Translations under genes and position numbers: made by a program | The notes under the pieces: generated by a model | Database searches by the model: none | Told to the model about the DNA's origin: nothing | The model's input: only the letters and a program-made list of their open reading frames with translations | Part shown: positions 1 to 7,390 of the stretch, piece after piece | Numbering within the stretch: the stretch's first letter is position 1 | Layout of the letters: each line of letters begins with the position of its first letter | Assembly (NCBI GenBank): GCA_964511645.1 | Contig: CAZEGV010000034.1 | Coordinates: forward strand, 1-28,517 | DNA from: CAZEGV01 sp964511645 | GTDB taxonomy: Bacteria; Bacteroidota; Bacteroidia; Cytophagales; JAAEPT01 | Length of the DNA stretch: 28,517 bases | Direction: 5' to 3'

Positions 1-51
1 CCCATAAACAAAAATACTAATAATTAGACTTATATTATAATTTAATTGGTA
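1..51 (+). repeat. Right end of MITE-like element (truncated by window edge)
   Basis: The sequence up to the terminal GGTA at 48-51 matches the right-hand third of the complete elements at 12779-12935 and 13285-13442, including an internal TTAGACT block and the terminal repeat TTATAATTTAATTGGTA. It is followed by TAA (52-54), the same trinucleotide that flanks the right end of the complete copies. The left part lies outside the window. Confidence 0.65.
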
Positions 52-54
52 TAA

Positions 55-143
55 TGGGATGGATACAAAAATAATAAAATCTATAACTTCAAATCATCAT
101 TATTTAAATACTTTTAATGACGTATTTTATAATTAAAATGGTA
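55..143 (+). repeat. Diverged, truncated relic of the same MITE-like family
   Basis: The right end TTATAATTAAAATGGTA (127-143) followed by TAA matches the terminal repeat of the family. The interior aligns only loosely with the complete copies (shared AAATAAT, TAAC and AAATCAT blocks) and no left end (TACCATTTT) is present. It is probably an old, 5'-deleted copy. Sequence 144-180 holds nothing recognisable. Confidence 0.4.
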
Positions 144-180
144 TAAGTGGTGTCAGGTTTAAAAGGCACTCATGTTAAAA

Positions 181-217
181 AAAAAAGGTTGTTAACACAT
201 AATTAACAACCTTTTTT
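181..217 (-). terminator. Strong rho-independent terminator after the desaturase gene
   Basis: A perfect 15-bp inverted repeat (181-195 against 203-217; core AAGGTTGTTAA / TTAACAACCTT) surrounds a 7-nt loop. Read on the minus strand the stem ends in a long T tract (the A run from about 177 to 186 on the plus strand). It lies 15 bp past the desaturase stop codon. Its symmetry would let it work in both directions. Confidence 0.85.
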
Positions 218-232
218 AATTCTGAGTACTCA

Positions 233-1345
233 TTAAGTAGTATGTGGAAGAGGGGTGTAGTTTTCTGTACGTCCTATTTTGTATAAGAATTTAAAGTGAG
301 ACTTTACAGCAGTAAAGAATGTAGGATTATTGTAGTAAGGGAGGTCATACTCATGAGCTGTTTTTTCTACAATTGCACTTAGTTGAGGGTAATGTATAGA
401 GCAAGTATTAGGGAATAAATGATGTTCTACTTGGCAATTAAGCCCTCCAGTTAGAAAGCTTACCACTTTGCTTTGTGCAGCAAAATTAGCCGTAGTATAT
501 AGTTGATGTACTAGCCAAGAGTTTTCTATTGTGCCATCAGTTTTTGGTATAGGAAAGTGAGTTTCTTCTACTATATGTGCCAACACAAAAGTTAATCCTA
601 AATAGAATCCTGCAATAAAATGCATCAATAAAAACCCTCCCATAATATGATACCAAGGAAAGTTTACGAAGTACAAAGGTATTGCAATGAAAAGAATGTA
701 ATAAATCGCTTTATAGAAAAATAAATAGAAATATTCTTTTGCAGGATGCTTTTGCCCATTATAATTACCTACTTTATTTTGAAAAAACTTTACGTAATCT
801 TTAACAAAAACCCAAGCTAAAGTCGCTAAACTATACATGAAAGGGGTGAAAAGATATTGATATTTATGAGAAGGTTTTAAGGGTTGCTCTGGAGAGAATC
901 TTACAAATGGTGCTATTTTTAAATCTTCGTCTAAACCCTCTATGTTGGTGTAAGTGTGGTGGGCTGTATTGTGCATTTTGGTCCACATATAAGCACTAGC
1001 ACCATTTAAGTCAAACGAGCGAGACAATAATGCATTAATCCACTTATTTTTTGAGTAAGCACCGTGTATAGCGTCATGACCAATATTGATAGCACCCCAA
1101 ACCATGGTGATCCCCATTATCGCCCAAATCCCATATTGAGTAACTAAATTGTAGTTACCTAATACTAAAGTTAAGTAGCCACCAACCCATACGGTTAAGC
1201 AAAATATAGTACGCAAGACCATAGAGGTGTTTGCGTTTTTAGAAATATTATTAGATGTAAAGTATTCGTCTACTCTTTGTCTAAGCGTAAATGCGAAATC
1301 TTTTTGACCATCATTTGAGAATCTAGGTAAAGTATTCATAATCAT
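233..1345 (-). CDS. Membrane fatty-acid (acyl-lipid) desaturase, DesA/COG3239 type
   Basis: Integral-membrane di-iron desaturase that inserts a cis double bond into fatty acyl chains, so it probably tunes membrane fluidity. The three histidine boxes are present and in order: HDAIH, HNTAHH and QVEHH (about residues 92-96, 127-132 and 307-311, counted from the longest frame). Hydrophobic segments between boxes fit the usual four-helix topology. There is no fused cytochrome b5 domain, so electrons must come from a separate carrier. The longest frame opens with a GTG at 1351; the ATG at 1345 (MIMNTLPRF) or 1339 is a more likely start. It begins 17 bp after the ROK kinase stop on the same strand, so the two are probably co-transcribed, and a strong hairpin terminator follows. 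Regiospecificity cannot be read from sequence alone. Confidence 0.9.
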   Translation of the reverse strand: MIMNTLPRFSNDGQKDFAFTLRQRVDEYFTSNNISKNANTSMVLRTIFCLTVWVGGYLTLVLGNYNLVTQYGIWAIMGITMVWGAINIGHDAIHGAYSKNKWINALLSRSFDLNGASAYMWTKMHNTAHHTYTNIEGLDEDLKIAPFVRFSPEQPLKPSHKYQYLFTPFMYSLATLAWVFVKDYVKFFQNKVGNYNGQKHPAKEYFYLFFYKAIYYILFIAIPLYFVNFPWYHIMGGFLLMHFIAGFYLGLTFVLAHIVEETHFPIPKTDGTIENSWLVHQLYTTANFAAQSKVVSFLTGGLNCQVEHHLFPNTCSIHYPQLSAIVEKTAHEYDLPYYNNPTFFTAVKSHFKFLYKIGRTENYTPLPHTT

Positions 1346-1362
1346 TGACACAATGTGCCTGT

Positions 1363-2271
1363 TTACATATTTAAAGAAGCGGCACCGATGATCCCAGCTT
1401 CATTTTCTAATTCAGCAACTCTTATTGTTAATTTTTGTGTGTAGTATTCTCCTAAATGAAAGTGGATTTCTTTCCACATTCTTTTTTCCATTAAGTTAAA
1501 AACATCAGCTACTCCACCACCAATAATGATGGTGTCAATATCCAGTACTCGTAAAGACGATACAATACACTGTCCTAAATATTTTCCAGTATTTTTGAAT
1601 ACTTTTTTTGCGATAGGATCACCTTTTTTTCCGCCATTTTCAATGTCTTTGGCAGTTATTGCTGGTTTTTTGCGTAAGTCAGAAATAATATCTGGGTTTT
1701 TTGCAAGTAAGTTTAATGCTTTTCTTACTAAGCCTTTTTTGCCGATATGGTATTCGAAAATTTCACCAGTACTAGAGATCATGTGACCGATTTCTATCCC
1801 GTTACCGTTAGCCCCGTTAAATAATTTTCCATCAATCACGGCAGCACCACCTACACCTGTTCCTAAAGTAATCATTAAAAAACTTGGCGATTTGTGGGAA
1901 GAGAAATGATGTTCGCCTAAAGCGGCTACTTTGGCATCATTTTCTAACTTGAATGTAATTGAGGGGAAGTTTTTCGTTAATGATTTTATGACATTAACAC
2001 CATTAAGTACAGGTATGTTTTGTAATTTAAGAGTAGTCGTTCTGTCTCTAGAGATAAGGCCAGGGCAACCAATGCCTACGTATTTGATGTTTTTACTAGC
2101 ATGGGTTTTTAGCTGCTCTTCTAGGGCTTCTGAAAACCCCTTTATGAAATCACCACCTTTTACGAAATTAGCGGTAGGGTATTTTTGCTTAGAAATAAGT
2201 TTACCTTTTTCTGATACTAAGCCAAATTTTACGTTTGTACCACCAATGTCAACTCCTAAGTAATATTTCAT
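1363..2271 (-). CDS. ROK-family sugar kinase (glucokinase-like)
   Basis: ATP-dependent hexose kinase of the ROK family, which makes sugar 6-phosphates in the cytoplasm. Visible motifs are the N-terminal phosphate-binding loop LGVDIGGTNVKFGLV (residues 5-19), the catalytic-base region ENDAKVAALGEH with Asp112, the GTGVGG loop (137-142) and EIGHM (160-164). Length (302 aa) is normal. The family's zinc cluster (CxCGxxGCxE), which normally follows the GH motif, is absent: this stretch reads FEYHIGKKGLVRKA with no cysteine. There is no HTH domain, so it is a kinase rather than a ROK repressor. A TATTTTTG box on the minus strand (2293-2300) matches the Bacteroidota -7 consensus, but no clear -33 TTG sits at the right distance. 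Glucose as substrate is a family default, not shown here. Confidence 0.88.
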   Translation of the reverse strand: MKYYLGVDIGGTNVKFGLVSEKGKLISKQKYPTANFVKGGDFIKGFSEALEEQLKTHASKNIKYVGIGCPGLISRDRTTTLKLQNIPVLNGVNVIKSLTKNFPSITFKLENDAKVAALGEHHFSSHKSPSFLMITLGTGVGGAAVIDGKLFNGANGNGIEIGHMISSTGEIFEYHIGKKGLVRKALNLLAKNPDIISDLRKKPAITAKDIENGGKKGDPIAKKVFKNTGKYLGQCIVSSLRVLDIDTIIIGGGVADVFNLMEKRMWKEIHFHLGEYYTQKLTIRVAELENEAGIIGAASLNM

Positions 2272-2394
2272 ATTAGCTCTTTTTTAGTTTTACAAAAATA
2301 GTGAATATTAAGTGAAAGAAAAAAACTTTAATATAAACCTTACAAACATCATTGGATTAACTTAGATATGTTAGTTTTTACCAAGTGGTTGATT

Positions 2395-3285
2395 TTAACA
2401 AAACATTGTGAGTTGCTGTTGGCTATTGCGAATAGTAATGTGCGATTCTTGGATGAAACGAGCCTCTCCATCGATATGTATCGATATAGGTGACCGACTG
2501 TTTAGTATTTCTATTCGAATATCAGAAGGGGTAGATAGGTGCTCGTAAAAAGAAGATTTATGGATTGATTGAGTGACAAGTCGAAATGATAATGGAATTA
2601 TCTTAAAAAAAGAGAGTTTAGAAATAATGCAAATATCTGTAATGCCATCTTGTATGTCTGCCAAAGGTGCGATGTAAAAATTGTTGCCATATTGTTGTGC
2701 ATTAGCAAAAGTGATACTGCTAATTATTTTTTCTAATTGTTTTCCTTCAAAAGAGATTAAAATTTTTAATTCGAGATGATTTTTTATTTCCTGAAAAACG
2801 GATTTTATATAAGTGGCAAGACCTCTACTAGGTAAGTTGTTAAAACGATGGGCAACATTAGCGTCAAAACCAATGCCAGCAGTACAAAAAAATGGGGTGT
2901 CATTAAGGTAACAAACATCAATCTTATTCTTGACAGCCTTGTTGAGGTGTTTGATGGCAGTTTTTGTGTTTAGCGGAATGTTAAGGCTACGGGCCAGCCC
3001 ATTCCCAGAACCTAAAGGAATAATACCTAAAGCACAGTTAGTGCCTACAAGTGCACTACCAATTTCATTGATAGTTCCGTCTCCTCCTACAGCTACTATT
3101 ACATCTTGCTGTTTCAATTCTATTGAAGCAATTTCTTTTCCGTGCCCAGCGTATTGGGTGTATTGAATTGAAGTTAAAAACTTATCGTGCTTGATAAGCT
3201 TTTTAATTAACTTAGGTAAATCTTTTTTGTTAGAAGTTCCTGATACGGGATTGATGATGAATAATATATTTTGCTTACTTGACAT
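2395..3285 (-). CDS. Diacylglycerol/lipid kinase family protein (DgkB/YegS-like)
   Basis: Soluble lipid kinase of the DAGK catalytic family, probably phosphorylating diacylglycerol or a related lipid for phospholipid recycling. Key motifs are NPVSGTSN near the N-terminus (12-19), the nucleotide-binding GGDGT (67-71), PLGSGNGLAR (90-99), CTAGIGFDA and a C-terminal IHIDGEA. Length (296 aa) is typical. It is the last gene of the ftsX-to-gldC operon, starting 3 bp after the gldC stop. The 120-bp gap to the ROK gene contains no convincing terminator. The true lipid substrate is not determinable from sequence. Confidence 0.88.
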   Translation of the reverse strand: MSSKQNILFIINPVSGTSNKKDLPKLIKKLIKHDKFLTSIQYTQYAGHGKEIASIELKQQDVIVAVGGDGTINEIGSALVGTNCALGIIPLGSGNGLARSLNIPLNTKTAIKHLNKAVKNKIDVCYLNDTPFFCTAGIGFDANVAHRFNNLPSRGLATYIKSVFQEIKNHLELKILISFEGKQLEKIISSITFANAQQYGNNFYIAPLADIQDGITDICIISKLSFFKIIPLSFRLVTQSIHKSSFYEHLSTPSDIRIEILNSRSPISIHIDGEARFIQESHITIRNSQQQLTMFC

Positions 3286-3288
3286 CTT

Positions 3289-3627
3289 TTAAGCTTCTTT
3301 CTGTGTCGCTTTAACGTGTTTCACCAAATTTCTACATAGTTCGTGAATTTGATCCGCCATTATTTTGTCTCCAGTAGCGTTTTCGATAGTAGTTGCTAAC
3401 CCACCTATTGAGTCAATTGTAAACCGTTTCATATCGTCTACATTCATTTCTTTTGTCCATAAGTCCATTCGTAATGTACTATGTTGAGTATTATCCCAAA
3501 CAGATATCGCAATAGCGTCTGTATTTTCGTCCCCATCTACGGGTTTATCTGTGGCACTCCATATGATGCTATCAGGTACGTTCTTATCATCTAGCGATAT
3601 GCTAAAGTTGATTTTAGAATTTTTCAT
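3289..3627 (-). CDS. gldC: Gliding motility protein GldC
   Basis: A 112-aa cytoplasmic protein recognised by similarity to the Bacteroidota-specific GldC family: short acidic N-terminus with the VPDSIIWSATD segment, a conserved central SVWDNTQHSTLRMDLWTKEM, and a C-terminal region ending in a Lys-rich tail. GldC is accessory to gliding in Flavobacterium; it is not part of the core T9SS translocon and also occurs in non-gliding relatives. No signal peptide or membrane segment is present. Its ATG overlaps the ribF end by 14 bp, so the two are translationally coupled. Confidence 0.85.
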   Translation of the reverse strand: MKNSKINFSISLDDKNVPDSIIWSATDKPVDGDENTDAIAISVWDNTQHSTLRMDLWTKEMNVDDMKRFTIDSIGGLATTIENATGDKIMADQIHELCRNLVKHVKATQKEA

Positions 3628-4549
3628 AATCAGTTATGTTTTCTAATGATTGTTTCTTGTCTTTTTGTAGTTGTAGCTGTAACGCTTCTATTGAATCAAA
3701 TTTCCTTTCTTCTCGAAGTTGGTCTATGAATTCTATTGTAATGGTTTGCTCATAAATATCTTGATTAAAATCGAAGATATGAACTTCGATGCTAATTTGA
3801 TTTCCGTTTAATGTAGGACGGTTACCAACGTTAAGCATTGCACCATATTTATTCCCATTGCATAGTGCTTTTACAGTATACGAGCCATTTGCAGGAATTA
3901 GCTTATTTTTATCTATATCGAGGTTAGCAGTAGGGAAGCCTATAGTCCTACCAATTTGTTTGCCTTTTACAACGACACCTGTTAAGCTGTATAATCTCCC
4001 AAGTAGGGAGTTAGCCTTTTTTATCTCACCAACTGCTAAGGATTTTCTGATAGCAGTAGAACTGACTCCTATGTGGTCGATGTCTTTTCTTTTAATTTCT
4101 TCAATATCAAATGAGTGTAAATGTTTGTTTTGATTCAAATAGTCAAAACTACCCTCTCGATTGTTGCCAAATTTGTGATCGTAGCCAATAACTAGTCGTT
4201 TTGCACCAATTTTTTTTTCTATAAATTCACGTATAAAATAATCAGAACTAATTTTTGAAAACTCTGCTGTGAAGGGTTGTATAATCAAGCGATCAATACC
4301 AACCTTTGCTAAGAGTTCTTTTTTTTCTTCTAAAGTAGAGAGTAGTTTAAAAGTTTTACTTGGGAACAATACGTGCCTAGGGTGTGGGTGAAATGTAAAA
4401 AGAACAGACTCTCCATTGTTTTTCTTAGCTAAGTCCACAAGTCTCTTGAGTATTTTTTGATGTCCTAAATGAATACCGTCAAAAGTACCAGACGTGACTA
4501 TAGCATTAGGTATAGGGCTAATATCTTCTATCGAATTATAAACTTTCAC
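3614..4549 (-). CDS. ribF: Bifunctional riboflavin kinase / FAD synthetase
   Basis: Makes FMN from riboflavin and FAD from FMN. The N-terminal nucleotidyltransferase domain shows GTFDGIHLGHQ (21-31) and TFHPHPRHVL; the C-terminal riboflavin kinase domain shows GRTIGFPTANL and ends normally at 311 aa. The start is a GTG at 4549 that overlaps the end of truB by 14 bp; no ATG is available near the domain start. The truB-ribF order is common in bacteria. Confidence 0.95.
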   Translation of the reverse strand: MKVYNSIEDISPIPNAIVTSGTFDGIHLGHQKILKRLVDLAKKNNGESVLFTFHPHPRHVLFPSKTFKLLSTLEEKKELLAKVGIDRLIIQPFTAEFSKISSDYFIREFIEKKIGAKRLVIGYDHKFGNNREGSFDYLNQNKHLHSFDIEEIKRKDIDHIGVSSTAIRKSLAVGEIKKANSLLGRLYSLTGVVVKGKQIGRTIGFPTANLDIDKNKLIPANGSYTVKALCNGNKYGAMLNVGNRPTLNGNQISIEVHIFDFNQDIYEQTITIEFIDQLREERKFDSIEALQLQLQKDKKQSLENITDYEKF

Positions 4550-5231
4550 GAGCTAGTTTGTCTTCTTTTATCTTTTCTACTAACTCAAGTAACTCTGCTG
4601 CATTTTCAATAGAATAATCGCCTATTTTAGTTCTTCTTAAAGAGCTTAAATATGCCCCTGAGTCTAGTAATAGACCAAAGTCATTTGCGATGCTACGGAT
4701 ATAAGTTCCTTTAGAGCATTTAATTCTAAAATGTACTTCTGGCATTTTTATCTTAGTGATTTCAAACTCGTCTATAAAGACAGTTCTTGTTTTTAATTCT
4801 ACCTTTTCTCCTTTTCTAGCTTTTTTATAAGCTCTCCTTCCATTTACCTTGATGGCAGAGAATATGGGTGGGGTTTGTTCGTGTTCTCCAAGAAATGATT
4901 GAGCTATTTTTATTGTATCTTTTTCGGTAATGTGCTTTGTAGGTAATCCTTCTGTGATTTCTGTTTCTAAATCATAAGAAGGGGTTGTTGCACCAAGTGT
5001 AAATGTACCTGTGTATTCTTTCGTTTGGGCTTGAATGCTGTCAATTGTTTTGGTTTTTTTTCCTACACAAACTATTAACAAACCAGTAGCAAGAGGGTCT
5101 AGAGTACCTGCGTGCCCAACTTTTATTTTCCGACCACCAGCAGCATATCTCACTTTATTGACAACGTCAAAAGAAGTCCATTCGTAAGGTTTGTCTATTA
5201 GTAAAACCGTTCCTTCGGGTAGATTAAGCAT
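4536..5231 (-). CDS. truB: tRNA pseudouridine(55) synthase
   Basis: Isomerises U55 of the T-loop of most tRNAs. Contains the family signature GHAGTLDPLATGLL with the catalytic Asp45, DKPYEWTSFD at the N-terminus and the later KGTYIRSIANDFG motif. I place the start at ATG 5231 (MLNLPEG), 1 bp after the uppP stop. The longer frame would need a TTG at 5258 inside uppP. With this start the protein is 231 aa, the short form without a PUA domain usual in this phylum. Confidence 0.94.
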   Translation of the reverse strand: MLNLPEGTVLLIDKPYEWTSFDVVNKVRYAAGGRKIKVGHAGTLDPLATGLLIVCVGKKTKTIDSIQAQTKEYTGTFTLGATTPSYDLETEITEGLPTKHITEKDTIKIAQSFLGEHEQTPPIFSAIKVNGRRAYKKARKGEKVELKTRTVFIDEFEITKIKMPEVHFRIKCSKGTYIRSIANDFGLLLDSGAYLSSLRRTKIGDYSIENAAELLELVEKIKEDKLARESL

Positions 5232-5232
5232 A

Positions 5233-6024
5233 TTATAATTGTGTAAAACCGATAGCAAGCGTCCCTACTACAAGGCAGTAAATAGCAAAATAGATTAACT
5301 TGCTTTTTCGGACAATACCTATCATCCATTTACAAGCAATCATACCTACTACAAAGGCAGTAATAAAGCTTATGACATAAGTCGGTGCTTGAGCCGAGTC
5401 GATTACTACATTTCCACCTAGTAAGTCTTTTGCTACCTTTCCAAATATTAAAGGAACAACCATTAAAAATGAAAATCGAGCAGATTTACTTTTGTCTATT
5501 CCAAGCATTACAGATGTAGAAATGGTAGCCCCAGATCTAGAAACACCAGGTAGGATGGCTATTGCCTGAGAGATGCCAATAATTAATGAGTCTAAAAAAG
5601 ACACGTTTTTTTCGGTACTCTTACTTTTGCTAGCAAAAAAGAGTAAAACTCCAGTTAAAATCAACATTGCACCAACCAAAGTGTATTGCTGACTAAAGAA
5701 ACTTTCGATTACATCATCATACAATACTCCTATGATAGTTGCAGGAATCATAGATGAAATAATCTTACCTACAAATAACAGTGACTCGTTGTTTTTTTGT
5801 AATTTTAAACCTTTCAGAATGTCCCAAATATCTTTCCGATAAATAACAATTGTACTAAGAGCTGTGGCAAAATGGAGTAAAACAGTAATGAAAATACTTT
5901 CTTCTGGTAAGCCTTTAAAGTCAAGTAGACCTTTTGCCAACTCAAGATGTCCACTACTGCTCACTGGTAAAAACTCAGTAAGACCTTGAACAATCCCTAG
6001 GATAATGCCATCTACAATGTCCAT
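5233..6024 (-). CDS. uppP: Undecaprenyl-diphosphate phosphatase (UppP/BacA)
   Basis: Integral-membrane phosphatase that regenerates the C55 lipid carrier for peptidoglycan and surface glycan synthesis. The two family motifs are intact: EFLPVSSSGHLELA (17-30) and PGVSRSGAT (159-167). The 263 residues are mostly hydrophobic helices, normal for the family. It lies 0 bp after the DUF3098-like gene in an operon with ftsX, linking cell-envelope functions. Confidence 0.95.
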   Translation of the reverse strand: MDIVDGIILGIVQGLTEFLPVSSSGHLELAKGLLDFKGLPEESIFITVLLHFATALSTIVIYRKDIWDILKGLKLQKNNESLLFVGKIISSMIPATIIGVLYDDVIESFFSQQYTLVGAMLILTGVLLFFASKSKSTEKNVSFLDSLIIGISQAIAILPGVSRSGATISTSVMLGIDKSKSARFSFLMVVPLIFGKVAKDLLGGNVVIDSAQAPTYVISFITAFVVGMIACKWMIGIVRKSKLIYFAIYCLVVGTLAIGFTQL

Positions 6025-6228
6025 TTATGATTCTTTTATTTCTTTTTCTTTATAGAAAATTGAAACAAACCCTACCACAATACTTATAATCATGAATATA
6101 GGTGCAACAGTTAATGCCAAAGATCCAAAACCATATTCAGCAGTTTCTAGAGACATTACAAACAAAGCCAAAGCCATTATAGCTACACTAGTAATCATTA
6201 AGAAGTAATTTTTTTTTGTAAAAACCAT
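6025..6228 (-). CDS. DUF3098-type small membrane protein
   Basis: A 67-aa protein with two predicted transmembrane helices (about 9-28 and 37-59), a basic N-terminus (FTKKNYF) and a charged C-terminal tail (YKEKEIKES). Size, topology and position between ftsX and uppP match the DUF3098 family, which is conserved in this neighbourhood in Bacteroidota; the assignment is by context and look. Function unknown; a role with FtsX at the envelope is a guess. Confidence 0.75.
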   Translation of the reverse strand: MVFTKKNYFLMITSVAIMALALFVMSLETAEYGFGSLALTVAPIFMIISIVVGFVSIFYKEKEIKES

Positions 6229-6243
6229 GGTGTTAATTTTATG

Positions 6244-7155
6244 TTAATGTAATTCGTCTAAGGACGTTTTTAAATATTTTTGAACAGATATAATTGTACT
6301 AAAAGCAGTAACGATGCAACCGATTATAATAAGTGAAGCCCCAATAATTAATATGTTTTCTAGGTTAAGGTATGTCTTGAGAATAGGCAGTTGATGGTTG
6401 AAATACATAGATGTGACATATAGTAAGCCTGTAGCGATTAAGCCTGAGACTATTCCTACTGCTAACGATCTTCCAACAAAAGGTTTCTGAATAAAACTAG
6501 CTGTAGCTCCTACTAATTGCATACTTCGTATCAAGAAGCGTTGAGAGAATAAGGCAAGTTTTATGGTGTTGTTGATAAGGAATAAGATAATAATAATTGA
6601 AGCAATAATAAGAACGGTAAGGATAATGGTGATAATGTTAAGATTCTCGTCGAGTTCAGCTATTTTTTTTGTATCAGTATTGTTAAGATCTACTTCATGT
6701 ACCGAAGAATAATTCTCTAGCTCTTTTTTGATTTTAATTAATTTTTTTTGGCTAGTAAAATTGGCCGAAATAGTAGCCGTAATACAGGCTTTAAAGGGGT
6801 TAAATCCAGCAGTATTTACTATTTCATCTAAACTGAGTTGATTTTCTTCGGCAAAACGTTTTGTAATGTCTTCTTTTGATGCGAAACTAATTGCAGCGTA
6901 TTGATTTTTTTTCAAGACGTAAGGCTTATTTGCTAAAAGTGTTTTTAGCTTTTCTACATCCTTAGTCCCACTATTTGAGGTCAAGTATATATTGAGTTTA
7001 AATTCCTTTAGTTTTTGCGTGTGTTCTTTTCCACTTACAAACATTAGTGCAAATAAACCGACTAAAAATAATGAAAAACTAACACTTAATACCACTGAGG
7101 TAAAAGGATAGCTTCCTACATTTTTTTTTTTATATGATCGAGTTGTTCTTTTCAT
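6244..7155 (-). CDS. ftsX: Cell-division permease-like protein FtsX
   Basis: ABC-type permease-like protein that with the ATPase FtsE couples septation to peptidoglycan hydrolases. Layout is classical: basic cytoplasmic N-terminus, TM1 (about 20-42), a large extracytoplasmic loop (45-170), then three TMs (about 173-197, 225-248, 268-292). The 303-aa length is usual. It is the first gene of the minus-strand operon; no ftsE is adjacent, as is common in Bacteroidota. The 235-bp gap to the divergent gene at 7391 must hold its promoter, but I see no box pair on that strand that satisfies both elements. Confidence 0.9.
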   Translation of the reverse strand: MKRTTRSYKKKNVGSYPFTSVVLSVSFSLFLVGLFALMFVSGKEHTQKLKEFKLNIYLTSNSGTKDVEKLKTLLANKPYVLKKNQYAAISFASKEDITKRFAEENQLSLDEIVNTAGFNPFKACITATISANFTSQKKLIKIKKELENYSSVHEVDLNNTDTKKIAELDENLNIITIILTVLIIASIIIILFLINNTIKLALFSQRFLIRSMQLVGATASFIQKPFVGRSLAVGIVSGLIATGLLYVTSMYFNHQLPILKTYLNLENILIIGASLIIIGCIVTAFSTIISVQKYLKTSLDELH

Positions 7156-7390
7156 TAGTATAATAAGTGCAAATTAGCAATTAATTTACACTTCATAAAA
7201 TTTTATCAATGGATATTTGATTGATGTTGTTTTTCGAACTGAACTTTTAAACGTGCTTAATGATGGGTGTCCAACTATTTTTTGTATTTTTGTCGATATT
7301 GTTTTTGGTTAAAAAAAGGCAAAGATATTTCATGTAAGGGGGTGTTTGTCTCGAATGTTTGTAGGATAGGGATTGTTATAATTACGGGAA

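Noticed and set aside
7156..7260. Promoter for ftsX on the minus strand
   Set aside because: A CAAATTAG near 7170 approaches the inverted -7 box but does not match, and no -33 TTG sits at the right spacing.
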